DNA of 64,000 bases from an uncultured Prevotellaceae bacterium (GTDB taxonomy: Bacteria > Bacteroidota > Bacteroidia > Bacteroidales > Bacteroidaceae): NCBI GenBank assembly GCA_902801375.1, contig CADCIB010000009.1, positions 1 to 64,000 of the forward strand, written 5' to 3'. The position numbers and the translations under genes are program-made. The notes beneath the pieces were generated by a model, which saw only the letters and a program-made list of their open reading frames with translations, made no database searches and was not told where the DNA came from. The first letter of the stretch is position 1. Each line of letters begins with the position of its first letter. Shown in pieces: positions 17,957 to 26,495 of the stretch.

Positions 17957-19000
17957 TCATCTTCTTCCGCCGAAGTGACCGCCGCCGCCGCCACCACTGC
18001 TGCGGGTAGAACCGCCGCCGCCATAGCTGCCGCTTGAGCTGCTGCCCGAGTAGGAACCGCCGAAGCTGCCGCTGCTGCCGAAGTTGCTGTCGTGGCCTCT
18101 CGACACACCGAATTTGCCAGACGGATTCGAACCGAAGTTCTCATTGCTGCGTGTATTCGTGGTCGAATACGTCGAACGGGAGCGGTTGCCGCCGAAGGTG
18201 CCGCGCGACTTAGATTTACTGCCCCTCGTGCCTGTGCTGGCAGAAGCCGACCTTGTGCCGTTGCTGCCGCGAGCGCCACCGAAGGAGCCGCCACCGTGTC
18301 CGCCGCGTCCAGGACGATACACATCGCCGTGATTCGACGTACCCGTCACACCGTGATTGCGGTCGTTGAATGCCCAGTAGCTATACCCTGTGCCGCCATA
18401 GTAGGGAGTATACCAGCCGTAGCCCCAGCCATAGTAAGGATAGCCCCAGCCATAGTAAGGATAGCTCCAGCTGTAGTACCACGGGCTGTACCATCCGTAG
18501 TACCCATATCGATAGCCGTAGTACCAGGGGTCATACCATCCCGTGTACCAGGGATAGTAAGCATCCCAGTAGTACGAACGCCAGTAGGGTCCGAAGCCAT
18601 AGTGCGTGTAGAACCACGGATCGTACGGACAGTAGAGGTCTTCGAAACGGCTCATCTTGCGGCTGTACTCATAGTCGCTCTCCTCGTCGTAGGCGCTCTC
18701 CTCCTGCTTCTCGCCGTAGCCCTTGCCAGGCACGAACTCGATGATGTCGTTGCCCAGCGAGTCAGTGCCCACCACCTCGTAGTGGCTGCCGTACTCACCC
18801 AGCCGGTTATACTCATCATCGCTCCGGTCACTGCCGATGTAGTAGGTCGGCGAATCATCGTCGACACGCTCAACGGAGCTCTTTGCCTCCTTCACACTCT
18901 TCTTCGGGGTGAAGTAGAGGTCGTCCTGCGCCATCATGCTCAATGGCAATGCTCCCAACATGACTGATAAAAGGATGCTTTTTTTCATATTTTCATTCAT
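17957..19000 (-). CDS. exported Tyr/Trp-rich and Gly/Ser-rich low-complexity protein
   Basis: 347 residues (343 if translation begins at the ATG at 18988, MKKSILLSVMLG, which looks the better signal peptide start). Signal peptide about 1-24, then an acidic region (25-120), a segment dominated by Tyr, Trp, Gly and Pro (about 120-210, with repeated YPYYGWG), then a Gly/Ser/Arg-rich tail ending GGGGGGHFGGRR. Not a known enzyme family; similar low-complexity proteins are seen in Prevotella. A surface or periplasmic structural role is a guess. It is upstream of and probably co-transcribed with the FadL-like gene. Confidence 0.75.
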   Translation of the reverse strand: MNENMKKSILLSVMLGALPLSMMAQDDLYFTPKKSVKEAKSSVERVDDDSPTYYIGSDRSDDEYNRLGEYGSHYEVVGTDSLGNDIIEFVPGKGYGEKQEESAYDEESDYEYSRKMSRFEDLYCPYDPWFYTHYGFGPYWRSYYWDAYYPWYTGWYDPWYYGYRYGYYGWYSPWYYSWSYPYYGWGYPYYGWGYGWYTPYYGGTGYSYWAFNDRNHGVTGTSNHGDVYRPGRGGHGGGSFGGARGSNGTRSASASTGTRGSKSKSRGTFGGNRSRSTYSTTNTRSNENFGSNPSGKFGVSRGHDSNFGSSGSFGGSYSGSSSSGSYGGGGSTRSSGGGGGGHFGGRR

Positions 19001-19017
19001 TTTTTTGGTTCACAGTG

Positions 19018-19025
19018 CAAAATTA
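19018..19025 (-). promoter_or_regulatory. -7 box of the Tyr/Trp-rich gene
   Basis: Minus-strand TAATTTTG. A TTTG lies only 15 bp upstream, shorter than the consensus spacing, so only the -7 box is well supported. Confidence 0.45.
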
Positions 19026-19090
19026 CAATAAAATCTCATGCAAAAATACGGATTTTCCCTAAACCGTGATAGGTTTTTCCCTATTTTTTA

Positions 19091-19098
19091 TAAATTTG
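19091..19098 (+). promoter_or_regulatory. -7 box of prmA
   Basis: TAAATTTG, 20 bp upstream of the prmA ATG. No TTTG at the expected distance. Confidence 0.5.
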
Positions 19099-19118
19099 CA
19101 GGTGATTTTTAACAAAAC

Positions 19119-20030
19119 ATGAAATATTTCGAAGTAGAATTCACGATTGCCAACAGGGCAGGAAGCCCTGTCGATGCCGACACCTTGCAGCTGCTGCGCG
19201 ACCTTCTCCCGTCGCTTGTCGCAGAAGCAGGCTTCGAGTCGTTTGAAGACACCCCGCAAGGGCTGCGCGGCTTCGTGCAGACCGACAGTTTCGACGAGAC
19301 GGCGCTCAAAGAGGGCCTGCAGCAACTCTCCGGGCTGATGCCCGCAGCCTCACCCGACGAGGGCACCCTATCCGTCAGCTATACCGTTGCCGACGCTGAG
19401 GACAAGAACTGGAACGCCGACTGGGAGCGCGAGGGCTTCGAGCCCATCTGCATCGACAACCGATGCATCATCCACGACACGCTCCATCCCCTACCCTTCG
19501 TCGCACAACCCTCACCGCTCACCATCACCATCGACGCCCGCCAGGCCTTCGGCACAGGCAACCACGAGACCACACGCATGATCGTGGGCCGTCTGCTCAA
19601 CCTCGACCTGCAGGGCAAAAGGGTGCTCGACTGCGGCTGCGGCACAGGCATCCTCTCCATCGTGGCCGCCAAGTGCGGCGCCAAGGAAGCCGTCGCCTAC
19701 GACATCGACGAGTGGAGCGCCGACAACACACGCCACAACGCTGAACTCAACCAAGTGGACAACATCGAGGTGCTGCTGGGCGACATTCACGTGCTCTCTC
19801 ACGTGTCGGGCGTCTTCGATGTGGTGCTGGCCAACATCAACCGCAACATCCTGCTCCAGGACATGCCCCTGATGAAAGAGGTGATGGCCCACGGCGCACG
19901 CATCATCCTCAGCGGATTCTACGTCGACGACGGACTGATGATCGCCGAGAAGGCCGGCGAACTGGGCATGCGACTACTCAAAACGAGCAGCGACAACAAC
20001 TGGTGCATGCTCGAGTTCTGCACAGAGTAA
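19119..20030 (+). CDS. prmA: ribosomal protein L11 methyltransferase
   Basis: Trimethylates ribosomal protein L11 with S-adenosylmethionine. 303 residues. N-terminal L11-recognition domain (about 1-115), then the Rossmann methyltransferase with FGTGNHETTRM (about 147-157), motif I LDCGCGTGILS (about 172-182) and the NIN motif ANINRNIL (about 239-246). The ATG at 19119 gives the natural N-terminus MKYFEVEF. Monocistronic. Its TAA stop lies inside the first ACAGAGTAA unit of a 22-bp tandem array. Confidence 0.95.
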   Translation: MKYFEVEFTIANRAGSPVDADTLQLLRDLLPSLVAEAGFESFEDTPQGLRGFVQTDSFDETALKEGLQQLSGLMPAASPDEGTLSVSYTVADAEDKNWNADWEREGFEPICIDNRCIIHDTLHPLPFVAQPSPLTITIDARQAFGTGNHETTRMIVGRLLNLDLQGKRVLDCGCGTGILSIVAAKCGAKEAVAYDIDEWSADNTRHNAELNQVDNIEVLLGDIHVLSHVSGVFDVVLANINRNILLQDMPLMKEVMAHGARIILSGFYVDDGLMIAEKAGELGMRLLKTSSDNNWCMLEFCTE

Positions 20031-20290
20031 TCCCTCAAGAAAGACAGAGTAACCCCTCAAGAAAGACAGAGTAACCCCTCAAGAAAGACAGAGTAACCCC
20101 TCAAGGAAGACAGAGTAACACCTCAAGGAAAGACAGAGTAACACAAGAACAGACTTTTCAGACAGAGTAACACAAGAACATATATTTCATGCAATTAGTG
20201 TTCTATAATAAGACAGAGTAACACAAGAACATATTTTTCGTGTCTTCAGATGTTCAAAATATAGACAGAGTAACACAAGAACATATTTTT
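20022..20290 (+). repeat. 22-bp ACAGAGTAA tandem array starting in the prmA stop codon
   Basis: ACAGAGTAA begins at 20022, 20044, 20066, 20088 and 20110 (exactly 22 bp apart), then at 20133, 20162, 20213 and 20265 with wider, 23-52 bp spacing. The first unit is the last six coding bases and stop of prmA. The later units carry acaagaacatatttttcgtg-type extensions like those at 15.5 kb. Confidence 0.9.
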
Positions 20291-20325
20291 CGTGTCTTCC
20301 GTGTTTTTCGATGTGAAGAGGACCA

Positions 20326-20746
20326 CTGATTAGTTCTGCGCTCAGTACTAACTACTCCTCCCCCTACAGGGGGAGATAGAGGGGGTCACTTATCCCCAGA
20401 GGAGAGCCACTGATTAGTTCTGCGCTCACTTCAAACTACTCCTCCCCCTACAGGGGGAGATAGAGGGGGTCACATACCTCCTGAAGAGAGCAACTGATTA
20501 GTTCTGCGCTCAGTGCTAACTATTCCTCCCCCTACAGGGGGAGATAGAGGGGGTCACATATCCCCAGAGGAGAGCAACTGATTAGTTCTGCGCTCAGTAC
20601 TAACTACTCCTCCCCCTACAGGGGGAGTAAAGAGGGGGTCACATATCCCCAGAGGAGAGCAACTGATTAGTTCTGCGCCCAGTACTAACTACTCCTCCCC
20701 CTACAGGGGGAGTTAGAGGGGGTCACATCTCCTCTACAGGTAGGGT
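20326..20746 (+). repeat. five tandem 84-bp palindromic elements
   Basis: ctgattagttctgcgc starts at 20326, 20410, 20494, 20578 and 20663 (84, 84, 84 and 85 bp apart). Each unit holds one CTCCCCCT-AC-AGGGGGAG palindrome followed by agagggggtc. These are the same elements as near 15715, 16095, 20990, 35660 and 35740. Confidence 0.9.
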
Positions 20747-20831
20747 GAGAAGGGCGCAATGCAATATCTTTTTCGCACATTTTCGTCTTTTCGCGTATTT
20801 TCGCAATCCCCTCCCAACGCGGAAATGAAAA
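20747..20831 (+). repeat. 85-bp perfect repeat of 15760-15844
   Basis: Identical over 85 bp to 15760-15844, starting gagaagggcgcaatgc and ending cgcggaaatgaaaa. It follows a palindromic element in both places, so element plus spacer were probably copied together. From 20832 to 21088 there is one more palindromic element (about 20960-21020) and no gene. Confidence 0.85.
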
Positions 20832-21088
20832 GATTTGGATAGTATATGGTATTGGTATTCGTGCCTTTCGTGCCTTTCGATGTTGAAAAAAAGGCAATAA
20901 CATAGAAGTTGACCTTTCATGACCTCCCCCTCACCCCTCCTGTAGGAGGGGGGTGGTTAGTTTCTGCGCTCAGTTCTAACTATTCCTCCCCCTACAGGGG
21001 GAGATAGAGGGGGTCGCAACCTCCTGTAGGAGGCTGAGGGGCGTTCATACTCCTGCGAACCTTTCGGGTCAAATTCCATGTTATTCCT

Positions 21089-21126
21089 AAAAAAAAGACT
21101 GGGCATCCTCACGGGTACCCAGTCCT
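21089..21126 (-). terminator. terminator of the 21-25 kb transcript
   Basis: GACTGGG (21097-21103) pairs with CCCAGTC (21118-21124); on the minus strand the hairpin is followed by a run of U (complement of 21089-21096). It ends the unit that contains the structured 3' region and the 56-residue gene. Confidence 0.75.
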
Positions 21127-21188
21127 GGAATCATAATTTAAATTACATATGAGCACGTGTTTCCACGCGTCATTGAGTAATTAAGTCA

Positions 21189-21274
21189 GGTGGAGCTATC
21201 TTCGCAGACGGCGCCAGCTCGAGCCTTGCGGCAGAGCCTCCACCCGTTAGGGGGGATTGCTCCTAAAAGCAATC
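21189..21274 (-). ncRNA. candidate structured RNA in the 3' region of the small-peptide gene
   Basis: Minus-strand RNA: GGUGGAG and CUCCACC (21238-21244 with 21189-21195) close a domain containing two small hairpins with GNRA-like loops, GCC-GCAA-GGC (21223-21232) and UCU-GCGA-AGA (21199-21208). It is preceded by a separate 7-bp hairpin GAUUGCU/AGCAAUC (21255-21274). This lies between the 56-residue gene and its terminator. I do not recognise a known RNA family. Confidence 0.4.
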
Positions 21275-21391
21275 ACTCCTAATAACAAACATTTTCAATT
21301 TAACCACATTTTCTTTATATGGAAAGGAGGCGCAGCCAACACATTCCTGTGTCTGATCAGGAGCCGCCACGCCTCCCTAAGTCTATGGGGA

Positions 21392-21562
21392 TTAGTCTTC
21401 GTCGTCCCAGAAGGCTTCGTCTTTCTTGTTTCCAAGGAATTCTCCATCTCCAATTTCGTCATCGCTACCGCCACCCACTGGTAATGATGTTGTGTCAAGC
21501 AGCGACTCCATGATTACACCTTTCGCCATGATTTCCGGCTTGATATATTGAATCTTTTTCAT
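21392..21562 (-). CDS. 56-residue small protein, possible exported-peptide precursor
   Basis: Starts MKKIQYIKPEIMAKGV and ends KKDEAFWDDED. It has a basic N-terminus of the KK.Y.KPE type shared by many short Bacteroidales proteins, a central SLPVGGG, and a strongly acidic C-terminus. It has a perfect AGGAGG Shine-Dalgarno sequence (21571-21576) 8 nt before the ATG, rare in this phylum, and starts 19 nt after the stop of the large secreted protein gene. The double Gly might be a cleavage site of a C39-type transporter, but no transporter or modifying enzyme is nearby and the leader does not match classical double-glycine leaders closely. Expression looks well supported; function is unknown. 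Confidence 0.7.
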   Translation of the reverse strand: MKKIQYIKPEIMAKGVIMESLLDTTSLPVGGGSDDEIGDGEFLGNKKDEAFWDDED

Positions 21563-21581
21563 TGCTTTATCCTCCTATCTT

Positions 21582-24500
21582 TTATTTAACAATAATCTTT
21601 TTGCCATTCTGGATGAAGACACCCTTATGCAGACGGTTCACCTGGCGACCCTGCAGGTCGTAGACGGGAGCATTCATGTCGTAGCCGATGCTTTCGACGC
21701 TCTCAATGCCAGTAGCCACGCCCTCGTCGAAGCTGAAGTCGAAGAAGTCCTTCGAACCAGTATTTTCAATCGTGAGGTAAGGCTTACCTGCGGGAACGGT
21801 TACACCGCTCTTCACTTTCTTGAAGCCTACGCTGCCATTCTTGTTACCCAACGCGTAGATGTTTCCGTTACCCACAACTGTACCGTCAGAAACCACGAGC
21901 AGGTTGCCCGACACATCATCTGTTGTCTCGGCAGCAGTCGGCGTATATGTGCCTTCGTCGCCATTGACCACAAGACCTGTATTGGCGGGAGCAGAGGCAA
22001 CCGACGACAAAGTAACAGAAGTAGAGGTGGCATTGGTCACGATGTAAGCCGTCACATCCTCAGGATAGGTAGCCCACTCGGCAGAGGTAATCACGATATC
22101 GTTCATGGGCAGTGTCACGAGCTTGTAAAGCTGGATGGGCTGCTGACCGCTCTTGTAGTAGCGGAAACGGTTGTCATTCGATGCTTTATTGAAACGTAAA
22201 GTCATATCGCCTCCACTCGTAGAGCATACAATCACGGCATTCCCGCTGGCATCGATAGAAATATCATTTGTATAATCCTCATCATTATCACTCTGCTTCA
22301 ATCCATTACCATAAGTGTTAATGCCGATATAATGTCCTGAAGCACTCTGAATAGTTCCATTTGTTTTGTTTACCTTGAATAAAGCAGCTAAAGTAGTTTC
22401 GTCAGCGACAATCATATTGTTGCTGATTGTCACACTGATATTGTTCGAAGCAGCATCAAGTGTAGCAAACCACCATTAAAAGCGACTTTGCCGTCTTCGT
22501 AAACAATCAGGTAGGCTGCATCTTCCAAGTTTTCATTAGAGGTCACCTTCACGAACATGTTACCCTCTTCCGAGATAGGCCAGCCACCAGTTACGGTGAG
22601 ACTCATGGGATTGACAGCAGTGTTAAGGGTAAACAAGAACTTGCCTGCCACACCAGTAGTCATGTCATTATTATTGGTATAGAGGCCGAGGTCGGTGCAG
22701 TTGTCTTGTGAGAAATAGTTATTCGAGTACCAGTTATTATTCTCGTCAACAATTTTGAACTTTTCGTTAGCACCCACACGCTTAGATATGGTATAAATAC
22801 CATTTCCCTGGTGTACGAACTGGTCATTAGTACCCCAGTCGTTAAAGTCGCCCTTCAGATAGTAGACAGGAACAGGCCAACCTGTTACGGTGAGTTCCAT
22901 GTTGTCAGCATCGACGGTAAATGTATAGGTGCCAGCGGGTTCAATCTTGAAATTCTTGTATTGGTCGCCAGCATTCAGCTGAATGTTTTCATACCATCCA
23001 CTATGAATACCGTAGGTCTCATCATTGGTTGCACCACCGTACCATACAGGGTCGGTACCTGCGATTTCGTCAATTTTCACAATCTTGAAGAGCGTGTTCT
23101 CGCCAAACTCTTGTTCTACACTATAGATGTTACCCTCGCCCTTGGTCATCTCTTTCTTGTGGTCAATCCATGGGTTATCATCGAAGGAGCCAACGAGGTA
23201 GTATCTGACGGCTTTGCGATGATGTGAAACAAGGTAGTTGTTGGCAGCCACCTCAGGAGCGTCATTGTAAACCATGAGCTTACCGCAGATGGTCACTTCG
23301 TCGCCCACCAACAGGTCGTCGGCATTAGTGAAGGTGGCCTGTTCCAAGCCCTTGCCTCTATATACAAGCAGCTGAGTGGTGGTCGTGCCGTCGTCTGAGA
23401 TGTAATAGCGGAAGTCATTACCGTCGCCTACAATGCTTGTGTTATAGAATGCAGACACGATACCGCTGATGTAATACTCTTGGTTGGCATCGTAAGTTCC
23501 GTTGTTCACGGCAGCGATGGCCTCTGCCACGCTGTAGGGGTTGTTAACTCCACCGGCAGCGTTGGAGTTGATAACGGTCAGCTCGTAGGTTCCAGAAGCC
23601 TCGTTGTATTCATCGTTGCCTGCAAAAGAGGCAGTGAGTGTAGTGTTACCCGTTGAAATGAGTGTAACTGCACCTGTTGTAGCATCGATGGTAGCAACAT
23701 CCGTGTTGCTGCTCGACCATGTTACGGAAACATTTTCAACAGCATTCTGACCATCCATCACGGCTGCAGTGGCAGTACCTGCACTGACGTTTGTCTCGCC
23801 TGCGAGGTCATTGGTCAGTGCTGTAGCATCGATAACTACAGTAGGCGTAACCTTGCCGCTCGGGTCGCGCATGGTGATTGAAATATCATCGATGGCACGT
23901 ACAGCTGTAGAGCCGCTGTATGAAATGCGTACATACACATTGGAATAGGATGAGAGGTTGGCCGTGATACTTTTCCATATACCTTTTGTCATATCGGTTG
24001 CAGAACTTTCAACTATGTCTGTCCATGTCTCACCATCTTCAGAAACCTGAACTTTCCAGTTAGATGCTGTTGTGTTTGTTGAAGTTTTACTAACATAGCA
24101 GGTAAAGATTTCAGGGTAGGCTATCGACTCCTTCGTCTGGAACGATGCTGTTGACTTTCCGCCTGTGGTGGCAAAATAATCTCCACCATGAGCCTCGATA
24201 GTACCTGTTTCTACTCTTTCAGCATTCGTGAATTCCCAGTCGGTATATTTGTCCAAATTGCTCTCAAAGTCTACGGTATAACCGCTGACAGGCGGTTCAA
24301 TCACATAAGTAGCAGAGGAAACATCGCTATTGCTATAATTTTCCTTTGCTGCCATAGCCTTAATGGTCGTTGTATTTGCAACGTTTATAGGAGAAGAATA
24401 AACTTCGCTGCTTGTTGTCGGTGTTGTTCCATCTGTCGTGTAATAGATGGTTGCTCCATCAGTTGTGGTACTGATAGTTACATTCTGAGCTTCATTAAAC

Positions 24501-25069
24501 GTACCTGCAGCAGGTGAGAAGGTGGGAGCGGCACACGTAGTAGCGTCCCCACCAGTAGAGTAAGTCAGAGTGATATCGTCAATACAGCGATTGGCAGATG
24601 TGCCATCATAGAAAACACCCACATAAACATCGTTATAAGAAGAAAGGTCGCGTGTAACTTCAGTCCACTCGCCCCTTGTAATACCTGCAGCAGCAGATTG
24701 ATTATCACCAACTTGCGTCCATTCTTGTCCGTCTTCAGAAACCTTAACAATCCACTTTGAACCTGCGTGGGTATTTGTTGAAGTTTTTGAAATATAGAAG
24801 GTAATACTTTGTGGAGAAGAAATCTTGTTCGTCGTTTTGACATTTCCACTCGTTCCAGAGTTGGTAGTTCCAAAGTAGGAACCTCCATGAGCTGAGACAG
24901 CGCTATTGGTTTGTTGCGTATTGATTGTCGTAAAAATCCAGTCCGTGTAAGCATTGGTTTTACTTTCGAAATCAACAGTCATCACCTGGTTTTGCGCCCA
25001 CGCATTCCCTACCCCTATCAGCATCATGGCCAAGAGGAGCAATGATTTAAGATAATTTTTTTTGTTCAT
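21582..25069 (-). pseudogene. multidomain secreted protein, frameshifted
   Basis: Two frames form one protein of about 1160 residues. The first (25069 to 22430) has a signal peptide (1-25), two similar beta-sandwich modules (about 28-170 and 264-400), a chitobiase-like C-terminal module (about 175-255), a bacterial Ig-like domain (about 405-500), an OB-like domain (about 505-615) and SusE/SusF-like carbohydrate-binding modules (about 620-830). It ends after AFNGG with an out-of-frame tail. The second frame (22433 to 21582) continues the last domain and ends GRQVNRLHKGVFIQNGKKII plus VK, a common Prevotella C-terminus. Adding one base near 22462-22471 joins them. Either a real mutation or a sequencing error; the sequence cannot decide. 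Confidence 0.8.
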
Positions 25070-25347
25070 ACCTTATAATTTTAGTTAGATTTGTTTCTTC
25101 ATTGCGAAGGGGGTGCTGTCCTAAAACCAATAAGGTATGCCTTGGGGCAAAAAAGGAAGCGCAGACCTCTCCATACTCCCAGACAGGTCTACCACAACCT
25201 TAAAGTATCATACGTCGAAGCCTGCGCAAAATATAGCGCTATACCTCTGATACTTTCTCTGTGCTCGCTATTCCTTTCGAGGTGGTAGTTCGTCTGGGAA
25301 AGAGCAAACAGTTTTATGTTACACAACGCCCTTTCAGGGCATAATGC
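25070..25347 (-). ncRNA. structured 5' leader, candidate cis-regulatory RNA
   Basis: About 278 nt between a promoter (25353-25384) and the start codon at 25069. Pairings: GCCC/GGGC (25328-25340), CCCAGAC/GUCUGGG (25292-25298 with 25178-25184), CUACCAC/GUGGUAG (25282-25288 with 25189-25195), AAAGUAUCA/UGAUACUUU (25248-25256 with 25202-25210). A competing hairpin AGACCU/AGGUCU (25185-25190 with 25163-25168) overlaps the third stem and is followed by a U6 tract (25149-25154). CAUACCUUAU (25130-25139) is perfectly complementary to AUAAGGUAUG (25067-25076), which contains the start codon; the same segment can instead form an AAGG-CAUA-CCUU hairpin. Confidence 0.65.
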
Positions 25348-25352
25348 GAGTG

Positions 25353-25384
25353 CAAAGTTACACACATTATTATATATAACCAAG
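25353..25384 (-). promoter_or_regulatory. promoter of the leader/secreted-protein transcript
   Basis: Minus-strand CTTG (25381-25384), 20-bp spacer, TAACTTTG (25353-25360). Predicted start near 25347. Confidence 0.65.
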
Positions 25385-25548
25385 AAATGAGGAAAAAAAT
25401 AAATATTTTTTAGCGTAATTGTTTGCACAGGGCCTTAAAAATACCAGTTTCTTTGGCAATGATAGACCATTCAAAACTCTGCCCTGAAAATCGTGATCAA
25501 CAAAACAACGGATTGCACTTAGGCAGCTCCCAGCCCCTACAGTCATCG

Positions 25549-25636
25549 TTTTCTGAAGCGGAAAACAACGTTTTCTGACTTGGAAAATAATGTTTTCTGA
25601 CTTGGAAAATAATGTTTTCTGACGCAGAAAATGACA
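25549..25636. repeat. 22-bp tandem array with TTTTC/GAAAA dyads
   Basis: TTTTCTGA starts at 25549, 25571, 25593 and 25615, exactly 22 bp apart. In each unit TTTTC is followed 7 nt later by GAAAA, so each can form a small hairpin. The array lies between the PP2C-like gene stop and the leader promoter; nothing else is seen in 25385-25685. Confidence 0.85.
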
Positions 25637-25685
25637 CCTAACGACATCCGTGGCAATCAGTAGGGCACCAGATGCCGTTTCGTTC

Positions 25686-26495
25686 TTATACCGTGAAGCG
25701 GATGTAGGACCTGTCGTCGAAGCTGATGTTGCCGCGCATGAGCCCCTTGGCGGCGGGATAGAGGTCGATGCAGAGGGGATCGTGGCGCAGGAGGTGGGCA
25801 AGGGCAGCCTCGCTCTCTGCCAACGTGGGATGGAGGAAGGGATAGCCGTCGGAGGCGAGGACAATCTCGTGGGCAGCTCGGCAGTCGATCACCTGCACGT
25901 GGTCGAGGCTCACGGGGAAGCCGTCGAACACGGAGTAGTCGACGTTCTGCTGGCGGCAGGAGTCGATGATGTCAGGGAGGATGAGGTCGCGCCCCTCGTC
26001 GTGCTGCTGGAAGTCGGCCACGGTGCGTCCCTGACTGAGGGCGTTGCGGATGTATTCGGCTCGTCGGCGCGCATAGCGGGCTTCCTGCGGCTTGGGATCG
26101 CCATAGAGGACACCGTCGACCAGGCACTGGCAGTCGCCGACCATCCATATCTCCTGGCGCTGGCGGCTGTAGACGATGCAGCTGGCGGTGGTGCGCTGCT
26201 CAGGGTGGTCGCGCAGCAGGTGGAGGTCGAAATGGGCGGAGAGGTAGGTGTGACGGATGCTTTGCGTGACACCGTCGCAAAAGGCGAAGCAGGTGGTGGC
26301 TGCGGGCATGCGGGCGATGTAGTCGCTGACGATGAGCATGCAGCAGCGGCCGTTGGTCATGTCGGGACGGATGCGGATGGGGGTCTTGCTGGTGCTGCCG
26401 TCGATGACGGCCACGAAGTCAGGACCGGCGAGGAGGCCGTCTTCGTTGGTGGCCGGGCTTGTCTTCCCGACGGTGGTCTGTTCGATGATGGTCAT
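25686..26495 (-). CDS. PP2C-like (PPM-type) phosphatase domain protein
   Basis: 269 residues, soluble. Spaced motifs resemble PPM phosphatases: FVAVIDGST (about residues 27-35) with the metal-binding Asp, MVGDCQCLVDG (about 118-128) and LASDGYPFL (about 217-225). By family, such proteins remove phosphate from Ser/Thr, but the fit is partial and the substrate is unknown. The ATG at 26495 lies 77 nt inside the 3' end of the ygiQ-type gene in another frame, so the two overlap and are probably coupled. Last gene of the 32-25 kb minus-strand string. Confidence 0.65.
   Translation of the reverse strand: MTIIEQTTVGKTSPATNEDGLLAGPDFVAVIDGSTSKTPIRIRPDMTNGRCCMLIVSDYIARMPAATTCFAFCDGVTQSIRHTYLSAHFDLHLLRDHPEQRTTASCIVYSRQRQEIWMVGDCQCLVDGVLYGDPKPQEARYARRRAEYIRNALSQGRTVADFQQHDEGRDLILPDIIDSCRQQNVDYSVFDGFPVSLDHVQVIDCRAAHEIVLASDGYPFLHPTLAESEAALAHLLRHDPLCIDLYPAAKGLMRGNISFDDRSYIRFTV

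Noticed and set aside
20022-20290. Tandem 22-bp repeats as a CRISPR array
   Set aside because: Units are contiguous with no spacers, no cas genes are nearby, and the first unit lies inside a gene's stop codon. The same holds for the arrays at 3.1, 9.1, 25.5, 49.7 and 63.5 kb.
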